From Nitrospirota bacterium (GTDB lineage Bacteria > Nitrospirota > Nitrospiria > Nitrospirales > Nitrospiraceae): a stretch of DNA of 64,000 nucleotides. The position numbers were made by a program, and so were the translations under genes. The stretch covers positions 1,014-65,013 of the forward strand of contig NSIK01000010.1 in NCBI GenBank assembly GCA_002737345.1, read 5' to 3'. Positions 53,983 to 61,747 of this stretch are shown piece after piece. The notes under the pieces are model-generated. The model did no database searches and had not been told where the DNA came from. It was given only the letters and a program-made list of their open reading frames with translations. Within the stretch, counting starts at the first letter, position 1; every line of letters starts with the position of its first letter.

Positions 53983-54402
53983 ATGCCCCCTCAACCCAAG
54001 TTCGTCATCTTCGCCCATCACGCCACCTACGATGCGCTGCACCAGGTCGCAACCCTGGGCCTCACAGCTTCGGCGATGGGGAAAGACGTGATCGTGATCC
54101 TCTTATTCTGGACGATCAAGAAACTGGCAGAGGGAAAGATCGACGTGATCGATTTCCCTCCGGAATATGCCTCATCGGCGGAGGCAGTGACTCGGCTGCT
54201 GAAAGAAAAGAAAGTTCCGAATATTTCCGAAATGTTTCAGGATGCGAGGCTGGTCGGCCGATTCCGGCTCATCGCCTGTAGCGCGGGGCTGGAATATATG
54301 GACGTCGATCCCGATGCCGTGACAAGAAACGTCGACGAAGTCATGGGACTCCCCGCCATTATTGCGCTGACCTCCGATGCCGAAACGAAACTCTTCATCT
54401 AG
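53983..54402 (+). CDS. DsrE-family sulfur-transfer-like protein
   Basis: 139 residues, DsrE/DsrF-like alpha/beta fold: KFVIFAHHATYDALHQVATLGLTASAMGKDVIVILLFW, and RLIACSAGLEYMDVD with the single conserved cysteine, the position used as a persulfide carrier in family members. It ends DAETKLFI, nearly the same end as the DsrE2 protein at 57400 (SVNLFI). It may bind TusA-delivered sulfur or act as a membrane-associated partner. Its TAG stop adjoins the MITE-like element. Confidence 0.85.
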   Translation: MPPQPKFVIFAHHATYDALHQVATLGLTASAMGKDVIVILLFWTIKKLAEGKIDVIDFPPEYASSAEAVTRLLKEKKVPNISEMFQDARLVGRFRLIACSAGLEYMDVDPDAVTRNVDEVMGLPAIIALTSDAETKLFI

Positions 54403-54528
54403 CAGGCTGCTGAAAAGTCCCCCCAGCTTCATTCTCGCATCGTTCACACCCTCAACGTACCCCAAGGGGACACGTCTCAGGCCTTCACTCGCTGCGGCCT
54501 GGCTGGGTGGTTTTTTTGAGCAGCCTGC
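54402..54528. mobile_element. MITE-like hairpin element with terminal inverted repeats
   Basis: 127 bases bounded by GCAGGCTGCTGAAAA at the left and TTTTTTTGAGCAGCCTGC at the right. The inverted repeat extends inwards with few mismatches to CCCAGC/GCTGGG, about 27 bases per end. No ORF inside. It lies between a DsrE gene and nth, exactly at the DsrE stop. A related half-site (CAGGATGCTGAAACAGCCTGC) occurs at 62799-62819, so it seems to be a dispersed family. It can also fold into a long hairpin and may act as a terminator for both flanking genes. Confidence 0.65.
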
Positions 54529-54549
54529 GGGAACAAACCACGCGCTGCC

Positions 54550-55209
54550 TCAACGCGAGCGCGTTACCCCAGTCCGATCGCAATATGCGGTGAGTTTGCA
54601 CTGGCTGCAAAATGGCGAGACCGGCTGGCAGAGATGCTGGCCGTAGGGGACAAGCAGATCGTTCAACGTGATCCAATGGGGTTTCGGTAACTTCTGTCGT
54701 AGGGCTTCTTCCGTTTCCTCCGGCGTCTTCGTCTTTACATAACCCCAGCGATTGCTGATGCGATGGACGTGAATATCCACGCAGATACCGGGCTTGCCGA
54801 ATGCGACCGTCACCACCAAATTCGCCGTTTTCCTGCCAACCCCCGACAGCGTAACCAATTCCTCGATGGAATCGGGCACTGCGCCTCCATAGTCCCTCAG
54901 CAGGCGGCGGCAGATCGCATGGATCGATTTGGCTTTCGTCCGGTAGAAACAGGCGGGATAGATGGCTTGTTCGATCTTCTGAAGTGGAAGGGCCAGCATC
55001 GAAGCAGGCTGATATGCCAGCGCGAAGAGCCTGCCACTGGCTTCACCGGTCGTTTTATCTTTGGTCCTGAGGCTGAGGAGACAGGCAATGAGGATGCGGA
55101 AGGGATCGCGGTGCGACTCGCGTGAGACCACGCCGAGGACCGGTTCCTCCCACTGCCGAATCTCGCGCTTCACAACTCGAAGCGCAGCAGTGATCTGATC
55201 CTGGCGCAT
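54550..55209 (-). CDS. nth: Endonuclease III
   Basis: DNA glycosylase/AP lyase removing oxidised pyrimidines. 219 residues. Helix-hairpin-helix LVTLSGVGRKTANLVV with the catalytic Lys, the catalytic Asp in CVDIHVHRISNRWG, and the [4Fe-4S] cluster motif C-x6-C-x2-C-x5-C at CQPVSPFCSQCKLTAYC. Standard length. The start is ATG 55209. Gene stands alone between rpsU and the MITE. Confidence 0.96.
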   Translation of the reverse strand: MRQDQITAALRVVKREIRQWEEPVLGVVSRESHRDPFRILIACLLSLRTKDKTTGEASGRLFALAYQPASMLALPLQKIEQAIYPACFYRTKAKSIHAICRRLLRDYGGAVPDSIEELVTLSGVGRKTANLVVTVAFGKPGICVDIHVHRISNRWGYVKTKTPEETEEALRQKLPKPHWITLNDLLVPYGQHLCQPVSPFCSQCKLTAYCDRTGVTRSR

Positions 55210-55280
55210 GGACTAGAAGTGAGTACGGAGGCCTTGGGAGGAATGCGGTCAACCGAACGAGCACGCCTGTGGACAGACGC

Positions 55281-55475
55281 TTACTCTGGCTTACGCTTCG
55301 ACAACCACTTTTGACGACGACGCTGTGCTTCGCGTTCCTTGGCTTTCTTTCTGACGCTCGGCTTCTCGTAAAACCGTCGGCGCTTCAGTTCCCGGAAGAG
55401 GCCTTCCCCCGCGAGTTTCTTTTTGGCAACTTTGAGGGCTTTTTCAACGTTATTATTGAAGACTTTGATTTCCAT
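55281..55475 (-). CDS. rpsU: 30S ribosomal protein S21
   Basis: 64 residues: MEIKVFNNNVEKALKVAKKKLAGEGLFRELKRRRFYEKPSVRKKAKEREA, the complete S21 pattern with its basic C-terminus. The first 91 bases overlap the 3' end of the ftcD frame. Ribosome site GGGAAGAATGGA is weak and lies in that overlap. Confidence 0.95.
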   Translation of the reverse strand: MEIKVFNNNVEKALKVAKKKLAGEGLFRELKRRRFYEKPSVRKKAKEREAQRRRQKWLSKRKPE

Positions 55476-57028
55476 TCTTCCCGTCTATTTACTTTCCCAG
55501 GCGATGCCTGTACAGGGTTTTTCCTCGTGCGAACCCGTCCTGACCAAGGGGCGCAGTGTAGCATAGCCCCTCTCAGTTCCTCAAGACGCTTTGTCATTAC
55601 TTGCATTCGGCCAAGAAGAGACAGCTTAAGCCGTTGATTATGCTGTATTTTTATGTTTTCAACGACTGTGTGACGCCCTGCATCCGCTGCGGCGATCGCA
55701 AACAGTAATCCAACCGTCAGGTCAGACTGGACGCGGGGCTTCACCCCTGCGGAGCAAGCATGAAGCAGCATTCCCGCCTCGGTCGCCTGTTCGGCGATTT
55801 CGAGCGGGATCTCGGTCGCAAGATGAAGCGCCGCAGATAAGATGGACGGACGAGTCGTGTCTGTCTTCAAGAGCTTCGTGGCCAGGATAAAGCGCTGGTA
55901 GGCTTCGCCATCCGCTTGCATCAGCTCGCGCAGCCTCAGGCTAATTTCGCTCAGCCGACCTTCGACTGTCCGCTGCTTGCTAAGCTTCGCCCCCATGATT
56001 CCTAGCGAAGCCGCAAGGGCTCCCACCAAAGCCGCGACCGAACCACCAGCTGGAATCGCAGTCGCCGCGGCCACAGACTCCAGAAAATCCTCGAGCGCGA
56101 GGACCTGCTTTGCCGGCTTACCAGACAAGTGCGCCCCGACTCTCGTCTCCAACACCTGGGTGACATCGAACTGTTCGAGCGCCACGCTCTGCACGGCGAT
56201 CTGCACCAGCGCGGCTTGCGGCACCAACCCGATCACTTCGCTTCCCGCAACCTCCACTCCCTGCTCGGCTGCGCGGGACCGGACCGCTTCGAACGCGACA
56301 TGGATCGGCGTGATGATGTGATCGGTGAGATTCATCGCCACCTGCACCATGCGACGGCTGGCCAGCGCTACCCCGATCGCCTTGAGATGGGGGAATCCGC
56401 CGTTCGATTGACGAATGTCTTTCGCGATAGCACGAGCCAGAACTAGATCCGTTGAGCGGAGATTGACATTGAACGCGATCAAGGGAGGGCGCGCGCCGAT
56501 GACCATGGCCCCGGCCGTCTTGTGAAGTTGGGATGGGCCGAAATCCGGCATCCAGTCGGGATCGGACGCCATACGAAAGGCCAAGCCTTGCAACTCTCCG
56601 CGGCGGACCAATTCCAGCGAAGCATGACCGCGGTGCGTGGCCGCTTGCTCGTAGAGAAAGACCGGGATCTCCAGCTCAGTCCCCACCCGCTTCCCCAGAC
56701 GCTTCGCCAGACGGATACAGTCCTGCATCGTCGCACCGCGCACCGGCACGAAGGGCACGACATCCGTCGCCCCGACCCGTGGATGAACGCCCGCATGCTT
56801 GCGAAGATCAATGAGATCGGTCGCCACGCGAATCGCGCGAAAGGCCGCTTCCGCGACGGCATCAGGCTCGCCGGCAAAGCTCAAGACAGAGCGATGGTGA
56901 TCCCGATCCATCGTCTGGTCCAACAGCCAGACCCCCGGCACGGATTCCACCGCGTCGACCAGCGCGTGGACCGTCGTCCGGCTTCGCCCCTCACTGAAGT
57001 TCGGCACACATTCGACGATGCGGTCCAT
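55385..57028 (-). CDS. ftcD: Glutamate formimidoyltransferase / formimidotetrahydrofolate cyclodeaminase
   Basis: 547-residue bifunctional enzyme moving formimino groups to tetrahydrofolate and releasing ammonia. The transferase part (1-~180) has IVECVPNFSEGRS, DRDHHRSVLSFAG and KHAGVHPRVGATDVVPFVP with the catalytic His; its second domain reaches about 300. The cyclodeaminase part (about 305-500) has AIPAGGSVAALVGALAASLG. The last about 50 residues (RTRKNPVQASPGK...) look like translated leader of rpsU and overlap it, so the native stop may have been lost. Histidine degradation genes are not seen nearby. Confidence 0.92.
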   Translation of the reverse strand: MDRIVECVPNFSEGRSRTTVHALVDAVESVPGVWLLDQTMDRDHHRSVLSFAGEPDAVAEAAFRAIRVATDLIDLRKHAGVHPRVGATDVVPFVPVRGATMQDCIRLAKRLGKRVGTELEIPVFLYEQAATHRGHASLELVRRGELQGLAFRMASDPDWMPDFGPSQLHKTAGAMVIGARPPLIAFNVNLRSTDLVLARAIAKDIRQSNGGFPHLKAIGVALASRRMVQVAMNLTDHIITPIHVAFEAVRSRAAEQGVEVAGSEVIGLVPQAALVQIAVQSVALEQFDVTQVLETRVGAHLSGKPAKQVLALEDFLESVAAATAIPAGGSVAALVGALAASLGIMGAKLSKQRTVEGRLSEISLRLRELMQADGEAYQRFILATKLLKTDTTRPSILSAALHLATEIPLEIAEQATEAGMLLHACSAGVKPRVQSDLTVGLLFAIAAADAGRHTVVENIKIQHNQRLKLSLLGRMQVMTKRLEELRGAMLHCAPWSGRVRTRKNPVQASPGKVNRREEWKSKSSIITLKKPSKLPKRNSRGKASSGN

Positions 57029-57056
57029 GCCCTACCCTACCCGTTATTGAAACAAC

Positions 57057-57091
57057 GAAGCCGGAGGTCTGATCATCATCCCTCCGGCTTC
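57057..57091 (-). terminator. Terminator after tusA
   Basis: GAAGCCGGAGG / CCTCCGGCTTC, an 11-base perfect stem with a 13-base loop. On the minus strand it is followed by GTTGTTTC. It separates dsrE2-tusA from ftcD. Confidence 0.75.
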
Positions 57092-57119
57092 TCTCTCCAC
57101 TGCGTCCGAGCTGATGCAG

Positions 57120-57365
57120 TTACTTCGTCTTTTTTACAAAGGCTTTATAGATCATGCCTGCCTTCGCCTGCTCTTCTTCGAGACCGACCATCTGATGACC
57201 GGTCGTATCGCACCAGGCCGGCATGTCTTTTTTGATGCCTTCGTCGTCGGACACGACTTCCAGGACCTGACCCACCGTCAGTTCCTTGATCTTCTTCAGG
57301 GTCATAATAATCGGCATCGGGCAAAAATACCCCAGCGTATCGAGCTTCACATCGGCTTGAATCAT
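57120..57365 (-). CDS. tusA: TusA-family sulfurtransferase
   Basis: 81 residues: VKLDTLGYFCPMPIIMTLKKIKELTVGQVLEVVSDDEGIKKDMPAWCDTTGH. The CPxP cysteine carries persulfide sulfur; the downstream AWC is also typical. Placed directly after dsrE2, the arrangement tusA-dsrE2 known from sulfur-handling chemolithotrophs and others. In this organism a role in cofactor or tRNA thiolation, or sulfane-sulfur trafficking, is more probable than energy metabolism. Confidence 0.94.
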   Translation of the reverse strand: MIQADVKLDTLGYFCPMPIIMTLKKIKELTVGQVLEVVSDDEGIKKDMPAWCDTTGHQMVGLEEEQAKAGMIYKAFVKKTK

Positions 57366-57399
57366 ACGTTCCTCTCCATGTCAGCATCCGCACTCGCGT

Positions 57400-57930
57400 C
57401 TAGATAAACAAATTCACGCTGCCCTGTTTGGCTTCCGCGAGATAGGTCGTCACCCCCGCAAACTGATCGATGCCTTCGATGAGAGTATCTTTCGTGATGC
57501 CCATCAACCCCATAGTCGTCGTACAGGCAATGAAGCGAACCCCCAGCTCCAACGCCGTCTCCATGAGCTCCGGCACGCCGGGCATCCGGTTCTGCTTCAT
57601 GACTATTTTCATCATCTTCGTGCCCAGCCCACAGAAATGGAACCGCGAAAGGGGCAGGTTATCCGCGCCGCCCGTGTTCAACAAACCGAACATCCGGCGG
57701 AGCCAATCCTTCGCGGAGCTGGCCGCGCCTTTCCGACGAATGGTATTGAGGCCCCAGAAAGTAAAAAAGACCGTGACCTGCATCCCCATGGCTGCAGCCC
57801 CTGTCGCGATGATGAACGCCGCCATCGCTCGATCCATGTCGCCACTCAGCAACACGATCGTCACCTTCTCAGGCTTGGAAGCTTGGAGGTTAGCCAAGGC
57901 CACCGCTGGATCCGTCTGCGTGATTGTCAT
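57400..57930 (-). CDS. DsrE2-like sulfur carrier protein
   Basis: 176 residues. DsrE/F-like fold with a hydrophobic helix (MAAFIIATGAAAMGMQVTVFFTFWGL) that may be membrane-attached, then KMMKIVMKQNRMPGVPELMETALELGVRFIACTTTMGLMGI with the conserved cysteine of DsrE2 proteins. Known members exchange persulfide with TusA. First gene of the pair and preceded by a strong predicted promoter. Confidence 0.9.
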   Translation of the reverse strand: MTITQTDPAVALANLQASKPEKVTIVLLSGDMDRAMAAFIIATGAAAMGMQVTVFFTFWGLNTIRRKGAASSAKDWLRRMFGLLNTGGADNLPLSRFHFCGLGTKMMKIVMKQNRMPGVPELMETALELGVRFIACTTTMGLMGITKDTLIEGIDQFAGVTTYLAEAKQGSVNLFI

Positions 57931-57985
57931 ACACCCTCTTTTTTAGTCAGACCCGCGTGAATACCGCAATTTCAATGAGGTTTTG

Positions 57986-58015
57986 ACTATAGTCTCCGCT
58001 TCTTTTTCTTGTCAA
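57986..58015 (-). promoter_or_regulatory. Predicted promoter of dsrE2-tusA
   Basis: Minus strand TTGACA (58010-58015), an 18-base spacer, TATAGT (57986-57991), 56 bases before the dsrE2 ATG. Perfect -35 and near-perfect -10. Confidence 0.7.
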
Positions 58016-58172
58016 GGAAGACCGGAGGAAAGGCGGGGCGGTCTGCCGATCTTCGGTGCTCGCACAACGCGCGGCCGCAGAAGGTCCTCGTTGGATGCGC
58101 GCATGAAGGACAGCCTGACAACGCCTTGAGCAGATGTGACGGAAGAGAGAGGCCCTCGTTGGACTAGCTGGC

Positions 58173-58201
58173 TTGACCTTCTATGACCTGCTCGCTATAT
58201 T
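58173..58201 (+). promoter_or_regulatory. Predicted promoter of the Rieske oxygenase gene
   Basis: TTGACC (58173-58178), a 17-base spacer, TATATT (58196-58201), 42 bases before the ATG at 58244. Confidence 0.65.
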
Positions 58202-58243
58202 CACGGTCAGACTGGTCCTCTGACGTGCGTCCTTCCTTTTTCC

Positions 58244-59332
58244 ATGCATAGCGATCTCATTACCGAAATCAAGCACTCCAAGAACGCGCCACTGTTCGGC
58301 TTCTGGTATCCCGCATGCCTGAGCAGCGACCTCGCTCCCGACAGTCTGAAAGGGACCGTTCTGCTGGGTCTCCCAATCCTCGTCTGCAAAACCGCGCAGA
58401 GGGTTGTCGCAGCCATGCGCGACATTTGCCCCCACCGGGGGATGCCACTGTCGTTCGGCAAAATGAACGGCAACTGCGTCGAATGCGCCTACCATGGCTG
58501 GCGGTTCGATCAGGCCGGTCGTTGCCAGGGAATTCCCTCGCTGGTCACAGATTCTCCCATTCAAGCCGATAAAATCGGCATTACGACCTATGCCTGCCGC
58601 GAGCGAGACGGCTACGTGTGGGTATTCATTCCCGACCTACAACAACCGAACCAAGCCATCCCGGAGGTGCCGCCGCTTCCGCTCCCCTCGTCTCCCTATC
58701 GAATGATTCATATTTCGACGCTCTTGGATTGCACCATCGACGATGGCATCGTCGGCTTGATGGACCCCGCCCATGGCCCCTTCGTCCATCAAAGCCCCTG
58801 GTGGCGGACCCAGGCGAGCATGCACGAAAAGGCCAAGGCCTTCGAACCGATTCCCAACGGCTTCCGCATGTCGCCGCACGCCCCGTCCAAAAACAGCGGA
58901 CCCTATAAGCTCTTTAATATGCTGTACGGCGCGCCGCTCACGACAACCATCGATTTCGTGTTGCCCAACCAGCGGTTCGAATTCATCCAATGCGGATCTC
59001 TTTTCGTCTCCACCCGTGCCACGGTCACGCCGATCACGGACCAGCAGTGCCGCATTGACTTCACCGCGGCCTGGAACTGCCTCGGCTGGCTGCCGTTTTC
59101 CAAAACCATCTTTCGCTATTTCGCCAACGTATTCATGGGGCAGGATCGGGAGGCGATGGAACGCCAAACGGTGGGCTTACGCTACAAGCCGTCCTTGATG
59201 CTTATCGACGATGCCGATAAGCCGGCCAAGTGGTACTATAGGTTGAAAGCGGCGCATCTCGCGTCGGTGCAGACAGGACAGCCCCTCGACCATCCGCTCA
59301 AGGAGCGGGTTACGCTGCGCTGGAAGAGTTAA
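58244..59332 (+). CDS. Rieske non-heme iron oxygenase (alpha-subunit-like)
   Basis: 362 residues. Rieske domain (about 15-125): CPHRGMPLSFG and CAYHGWRFD give the Cys2His2 cluster site. The catalytic part has DCTIDDGIVGLMDPAHGPFVH, where Asp and two His match the mononuclear iron facial triad of PAO/Tic55-type oxygenases (N/DxxDxxHxxxxH). Later segments show no membrane anchors. Possible substrates are large ring compounds; none can be named. Start ATG 58244 lacks a good ribosome site. Converges with the kefB-like gene. Confidence 0.88.
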   Translation: MHSDLITEIKHSKNAPLFGFWYPACLSSDLAPDSLKGTVLLGLPILVCKTAQRVVAAMRDICPHRGMPLSFGKMNGNCVECAYHGWRFDQAGRCQGIPSLVTDSPIQADKIGITTYACRERDGYVWVFIPDLQQPNQAIPEVPPLPLPSSPYRMIHISTLLDCTIDDGIVGLMDPAHGPFVHQSPWWRTQASMHEKAKAFEPIPNGFRMSPHAPSKNSGPYKLFNMLYGAPLTTTIDFVLPNQRFEFIQCGSLFVSTRATVTPITDQQCRIDFTAAWNCLGWLPFSKTIFRYFANVFMGQDREAMERQTVGLRYKPSLMLIDDADKPAKWYYRLKAAHLASVQTGQPLDHPLKERVTLRWKS

Positions 59333-59343
59333 CCGGCAGCGAC

Positions 59344-61350
59344 TTACTCCGCGCCCATCGACACAAGCAGTTCCATTGCCTGCCTGATCTGCCTGCGCGT
59401 CCCGAGCAGCACCACGATATCTCCCCCCAGCAACCGGGTCTGCTCTGACGGATTCGACTGCGTCACGCCTCCTCTCGTCCAGGCGATCACCGATGCGCCG
59501 GTACGAGGCCGGAGAGAAATTTCGGTCAGCGTCTTGCCCCGCGCGGGCGAATCCTCGTCGATGCGGCAGGTTTCAACTTCCGTATCGGTCAAGGTCCCAC
59601 TACGGAGATGATGCGCCAGTTCCGGCAGTCCACTACGTCGAAGCAAGGCATAACCCTCGTGACGAATCTGCTCGGACTTTTGCGTCACAAATTCCTGCGG
59701 CAGTTTATACGTGCGGAGTACCAGGGCGAAAATCTCGATAGATGTTTCGAATTCCTCCGGCACCACATTATCCGCGCCGAGCTGGTGCAGCCCCTCCAAT
59801 TCTCGCAGATAACGGGTCCGCACGACGACCTGCAGCTTTGGATTGAGCTCCTTAGCCACCTGCACGGCCCGCCGGGTCATGAACGGATCGGAGATCGCGA
59901 TCACCATTACTTTCGCATCCTCGATCTTCATCTGCCGCAACACGTTCGGATTCGTGGCATCGCCATAGTAAACCGGCACGCCATGGCTTGCTTTGCGGCT
60001 GACAATATCGCCATCGAGATCCAGGACCACGTACGAGATCTCCGTATCGCCGAGGACCCGGGCAAGATTCTTCCCGTTCAATCCATATCCTACGATAATG
60101 ACATGGTCCTTCATCCGGATCTGCTTGCCCTCGACATGCAGGACATGGGCGGTGGTGCGGCTGGGCAGCCAATGACGAAGCCGCTGCCACGCCTCCACAC
60201 GGCGGGCCAGGTTCGGCGACCACTGCATGAGAAAAGGTGCGGCGATCATCGAGAGCACCGAAACCGCAAGAAAGATCTGGTAGGAATCGCGCTGCAGGAG
60301 GCCGCTCTCTTTCCCCTGCTGCGCCAGCAAGAAACTGAATTCGCCGACCTGAGCTAGGGCGATGCCCACCATGACCGCCGAGCGTAGAGGAACCTCCGCC
60401 AACAGGACCGCGCCGGCCCCTGAGGCAAACTTCACCAACAGCACCGTCACCAGCAAACCCCCCACTGGCAATGGATGCTCAAACAACACCCGCCAATCCA
60501 TGAGGAGGCCGACCGACACGAAGAAAAGACTCTGTAAACTGTCTCGGAACGGCAACACTTCTGCCATGGCCTGATGGCTGTACTCGGATTCGGAAATGAC
60601 CAGCCCGGCGATGAATGCGCCCAGGGCCAACGACAGGCCACCGAGCGAGGTGAGCCAGGCGATGCCGAGACAGAGGACGATGATCGTCAATAAAAATAAC
60701 TCTCGGCTGCGGCTGCGCACGATATGTTCCAGCAGCTTAGGAACCAGATACCCGGCAGCAGCAATGACCAGCGCGATGACAAGGATCGACTTCCCCAAGG
60801 TGAGCAGAATCGCCAGGCTTCCTCCGCCCGATTGGCTGGCGAGAATCGGCATCAACAGCATCATGGGAACAACGGCTAAATCCTGAAAGACGAGAATGCC
60901 GATGGTGGCCCGGCCATGGATCGAATCGTTATCTCCCCGTTCGGCCAAGGCCTTCAGGACAACCGCCGTACTGCTCAAAGAAAACAGAAAGCCCCAAAAT
61001 AGGCCCTGCCGCCAGGACAGTCCAACGAGCGTCGCCCCCAGCCAGGCGATCAACAGCACGCCGCCGACTTGGAGCGGTGCGGCCAGGAACATGAGGCGAC
61101 GCATGGAGGCCAATTGTGCCAGCGAAAACTCGAGGCCGATGGTGAAGAGGAGCAGAACGACCCCGATCTCCGCCAGCACTTGGACCGTGTCCATATCGGA
61201 GATGAGGTTCAACCCGTGGGGACCGATGAGCGCGCCCGAGAACAGAAACCCCGCGATCGCGGGAAGCCGGGATTTGTGAAACGCGAAAACGACGGCAATC
61301 GAGACCGTAAAAATTACGAGCAGGTTCACCAATACGCTGTGGTCAGTCAT
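59344..61350 (-). CDS. CPA2-family K+/H+ antiporter with RCK domains (KefB/KefC type)
   Basis: 668 residues. Twelve or so membrane helices (about 1-395; GVVLLLFTIGLEFSLAQL, LGLFWGFLFSLSSTAVVLKAL-type CPA2 motifs), an RCK_N NAD-binding domain from about 400 (HVIIVGYGLNGKNLARVLGD, GYGxxG) and an RCK_C/TrkA_C domain at the end. Exports K+ in exchange for H+ under nucleotide or glutathione control. No separate KefF/KefG regulator gene beside it. Confidence 0.92.
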   Translation of the reverse strand: MTDHSVLVNLLVIFTVSIAVVFAFHKSRLPAIAGFLFSGALIGPHGLNLISDMDTVQVLAEIGVVLLLFTIGLEFSLAQLASMRRLMFLAAPLQVGGVLLIAWLGATLVGLSWRQGLFWGFLFSLSSTAVVLKALAERGDNDSIHGRATIGILVFQDLAVVPMMLLMPILASQSGGGSLAILLTLGKSILVIALVIAAAGYLVPKLLEHIVRSRSRELFLLTIIVLCLGIAWLTSLGGLSLALGAFIAGLVISESEYSHQAMAEVLPFRDSLQSLFFVSVGLLMDWRVLFEHPLPVGGLLVTVLLVKFASGAGAVLLAEVPLRSAVMVGIALAQVGEFSFLLAQQGKESGLLQRDSYQIFLAVSVLSMIAAPFLMQWSPNLARRVEAWQRLRHWLPSRTTAHVLHVEGKQIRMKDHVIIVGYGLNGKNLARVLGDTEISYVVLDLDGDIVSRKASHGVPVYYGDATNPNVLRQMKIEDAKVMVIAISDPFMTRRAVQVAKELNPKLQVVVRTRYLRELEGLHQLGADNVVPEEFETSIEIFALVLRTYKLPQEFVTQKSEQIRHEGYALLRRSGLPELAHHLRSGTLTDTEVETCRIDEDSPARGKTLTEISLRPRTGASVIAWTRGGVTQSNPSEQTRLLGGDIVVLLGTRRQIRQAMELLVSMGAE

Positions 61351-61544
61351 ACGGAAAATATTCCGGATATCAGAAGTGAGAGAACCGGGGGAGGCTCTTC
61401 GAACATTTCACGTTTCCACCTCATGCTTCGCGAGCTTAAAATAGAGAATACCTTAGTAGTGGACAGGGAACAAGGCAAAGCTGCTTGTCCCACGCGCGCC
61501 ATGCGCTCGAGTGGTGCCGCGAGGCGACCCAGCGAGGCCTAGCG

Positions 61545-61640
61545 ATAATCCTCGCCATTATTTTCGATTTCAACGGCGTCATCGCCGACGACGAAACGCC
61601 ACATCTCCATTACTTCCAGCAAGCATTAGCAGAGCATGGC
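61545..61640 (+). pseudogene. N-terminal fragment of a HAD-family phosphatase
   Basis: About 32 codons read IILAIIFDFNGVIADDETPH...FQQALAEHG, the DxD-bearing start of beta-phosphoglucomutase-like HAD hydrolases (FDFNGVIAD, DFNG variant). The expected Met is an ATA, and after AEHG the sequence leaves the family completely and runs antisense through the epimerase gene. A truncated pseudogene. Confidence 0.75.
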
Positions 61641-61745
61641 AAGCAGAGGGCAGGCTGTTCCCCATTGAGCAGGAGCGGCACCCTATCATCCGGATCGTTC
61701 ACGCTGAGGTCGCGCTGGCAGGAGGGACAAGAGGCTTGGCGCCTC
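61613..61745 (-). pseudogene. Possible zinc-ribbon gene fragment
   Basis: Directly after the epimerase stop, the minus-strand frame reads ASCPSCQRDLSVNDPDDRVPLLLNGEQPALCLPCS: two CPxC/CLxC pairs 27 residues apart, as in a zinc ribbon. There is no start codon of its own, and the last six codons run into the HAD remnant before a stop at 61610. Probably the tail of a broken small gene; could also be chance. Confidence 0.4.
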
Positions 61746-61747
61746 TT
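61729..61747 (-). terminator. Hairpin at the end of the epimerase gene
   Basis: AAGAGGC / GCCTCTT with a five-base loop starts at the stop codon of the epimerase gene. No T-run follows, so termination is only possible. Confidence 0.4.

Larger units (their letters stand above)
57931..58243. other. Divergent promoter region between dsrE2 and a Rieske oxygenase gene
   Basis: 313 bases holding two good divergent promoters (57986-58015 minus; 58173-58201 plus). Between them a 13-base motif, ggYccctcgttgga-like, occurs twice in direct order (58083-58095 ggtcctcgttgga; 58151-58163 ggccctcgttgga). No coding frame supported. Confidence 0.55.
61351..61745. other. Gene-remnant region between the antiporter and the epimerase
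   Basis: About 395 bases. Contains a truncated HAD-phosphatase N-terminus (61545-61640, plus strand) and, read on the minus strand, a small cysteine-pair fragment (61613-61745) that overlaps it. The rest (61351-61544) shows no supported gene. Looks like a site of past deletion or recombination. Confidence 0.6.
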
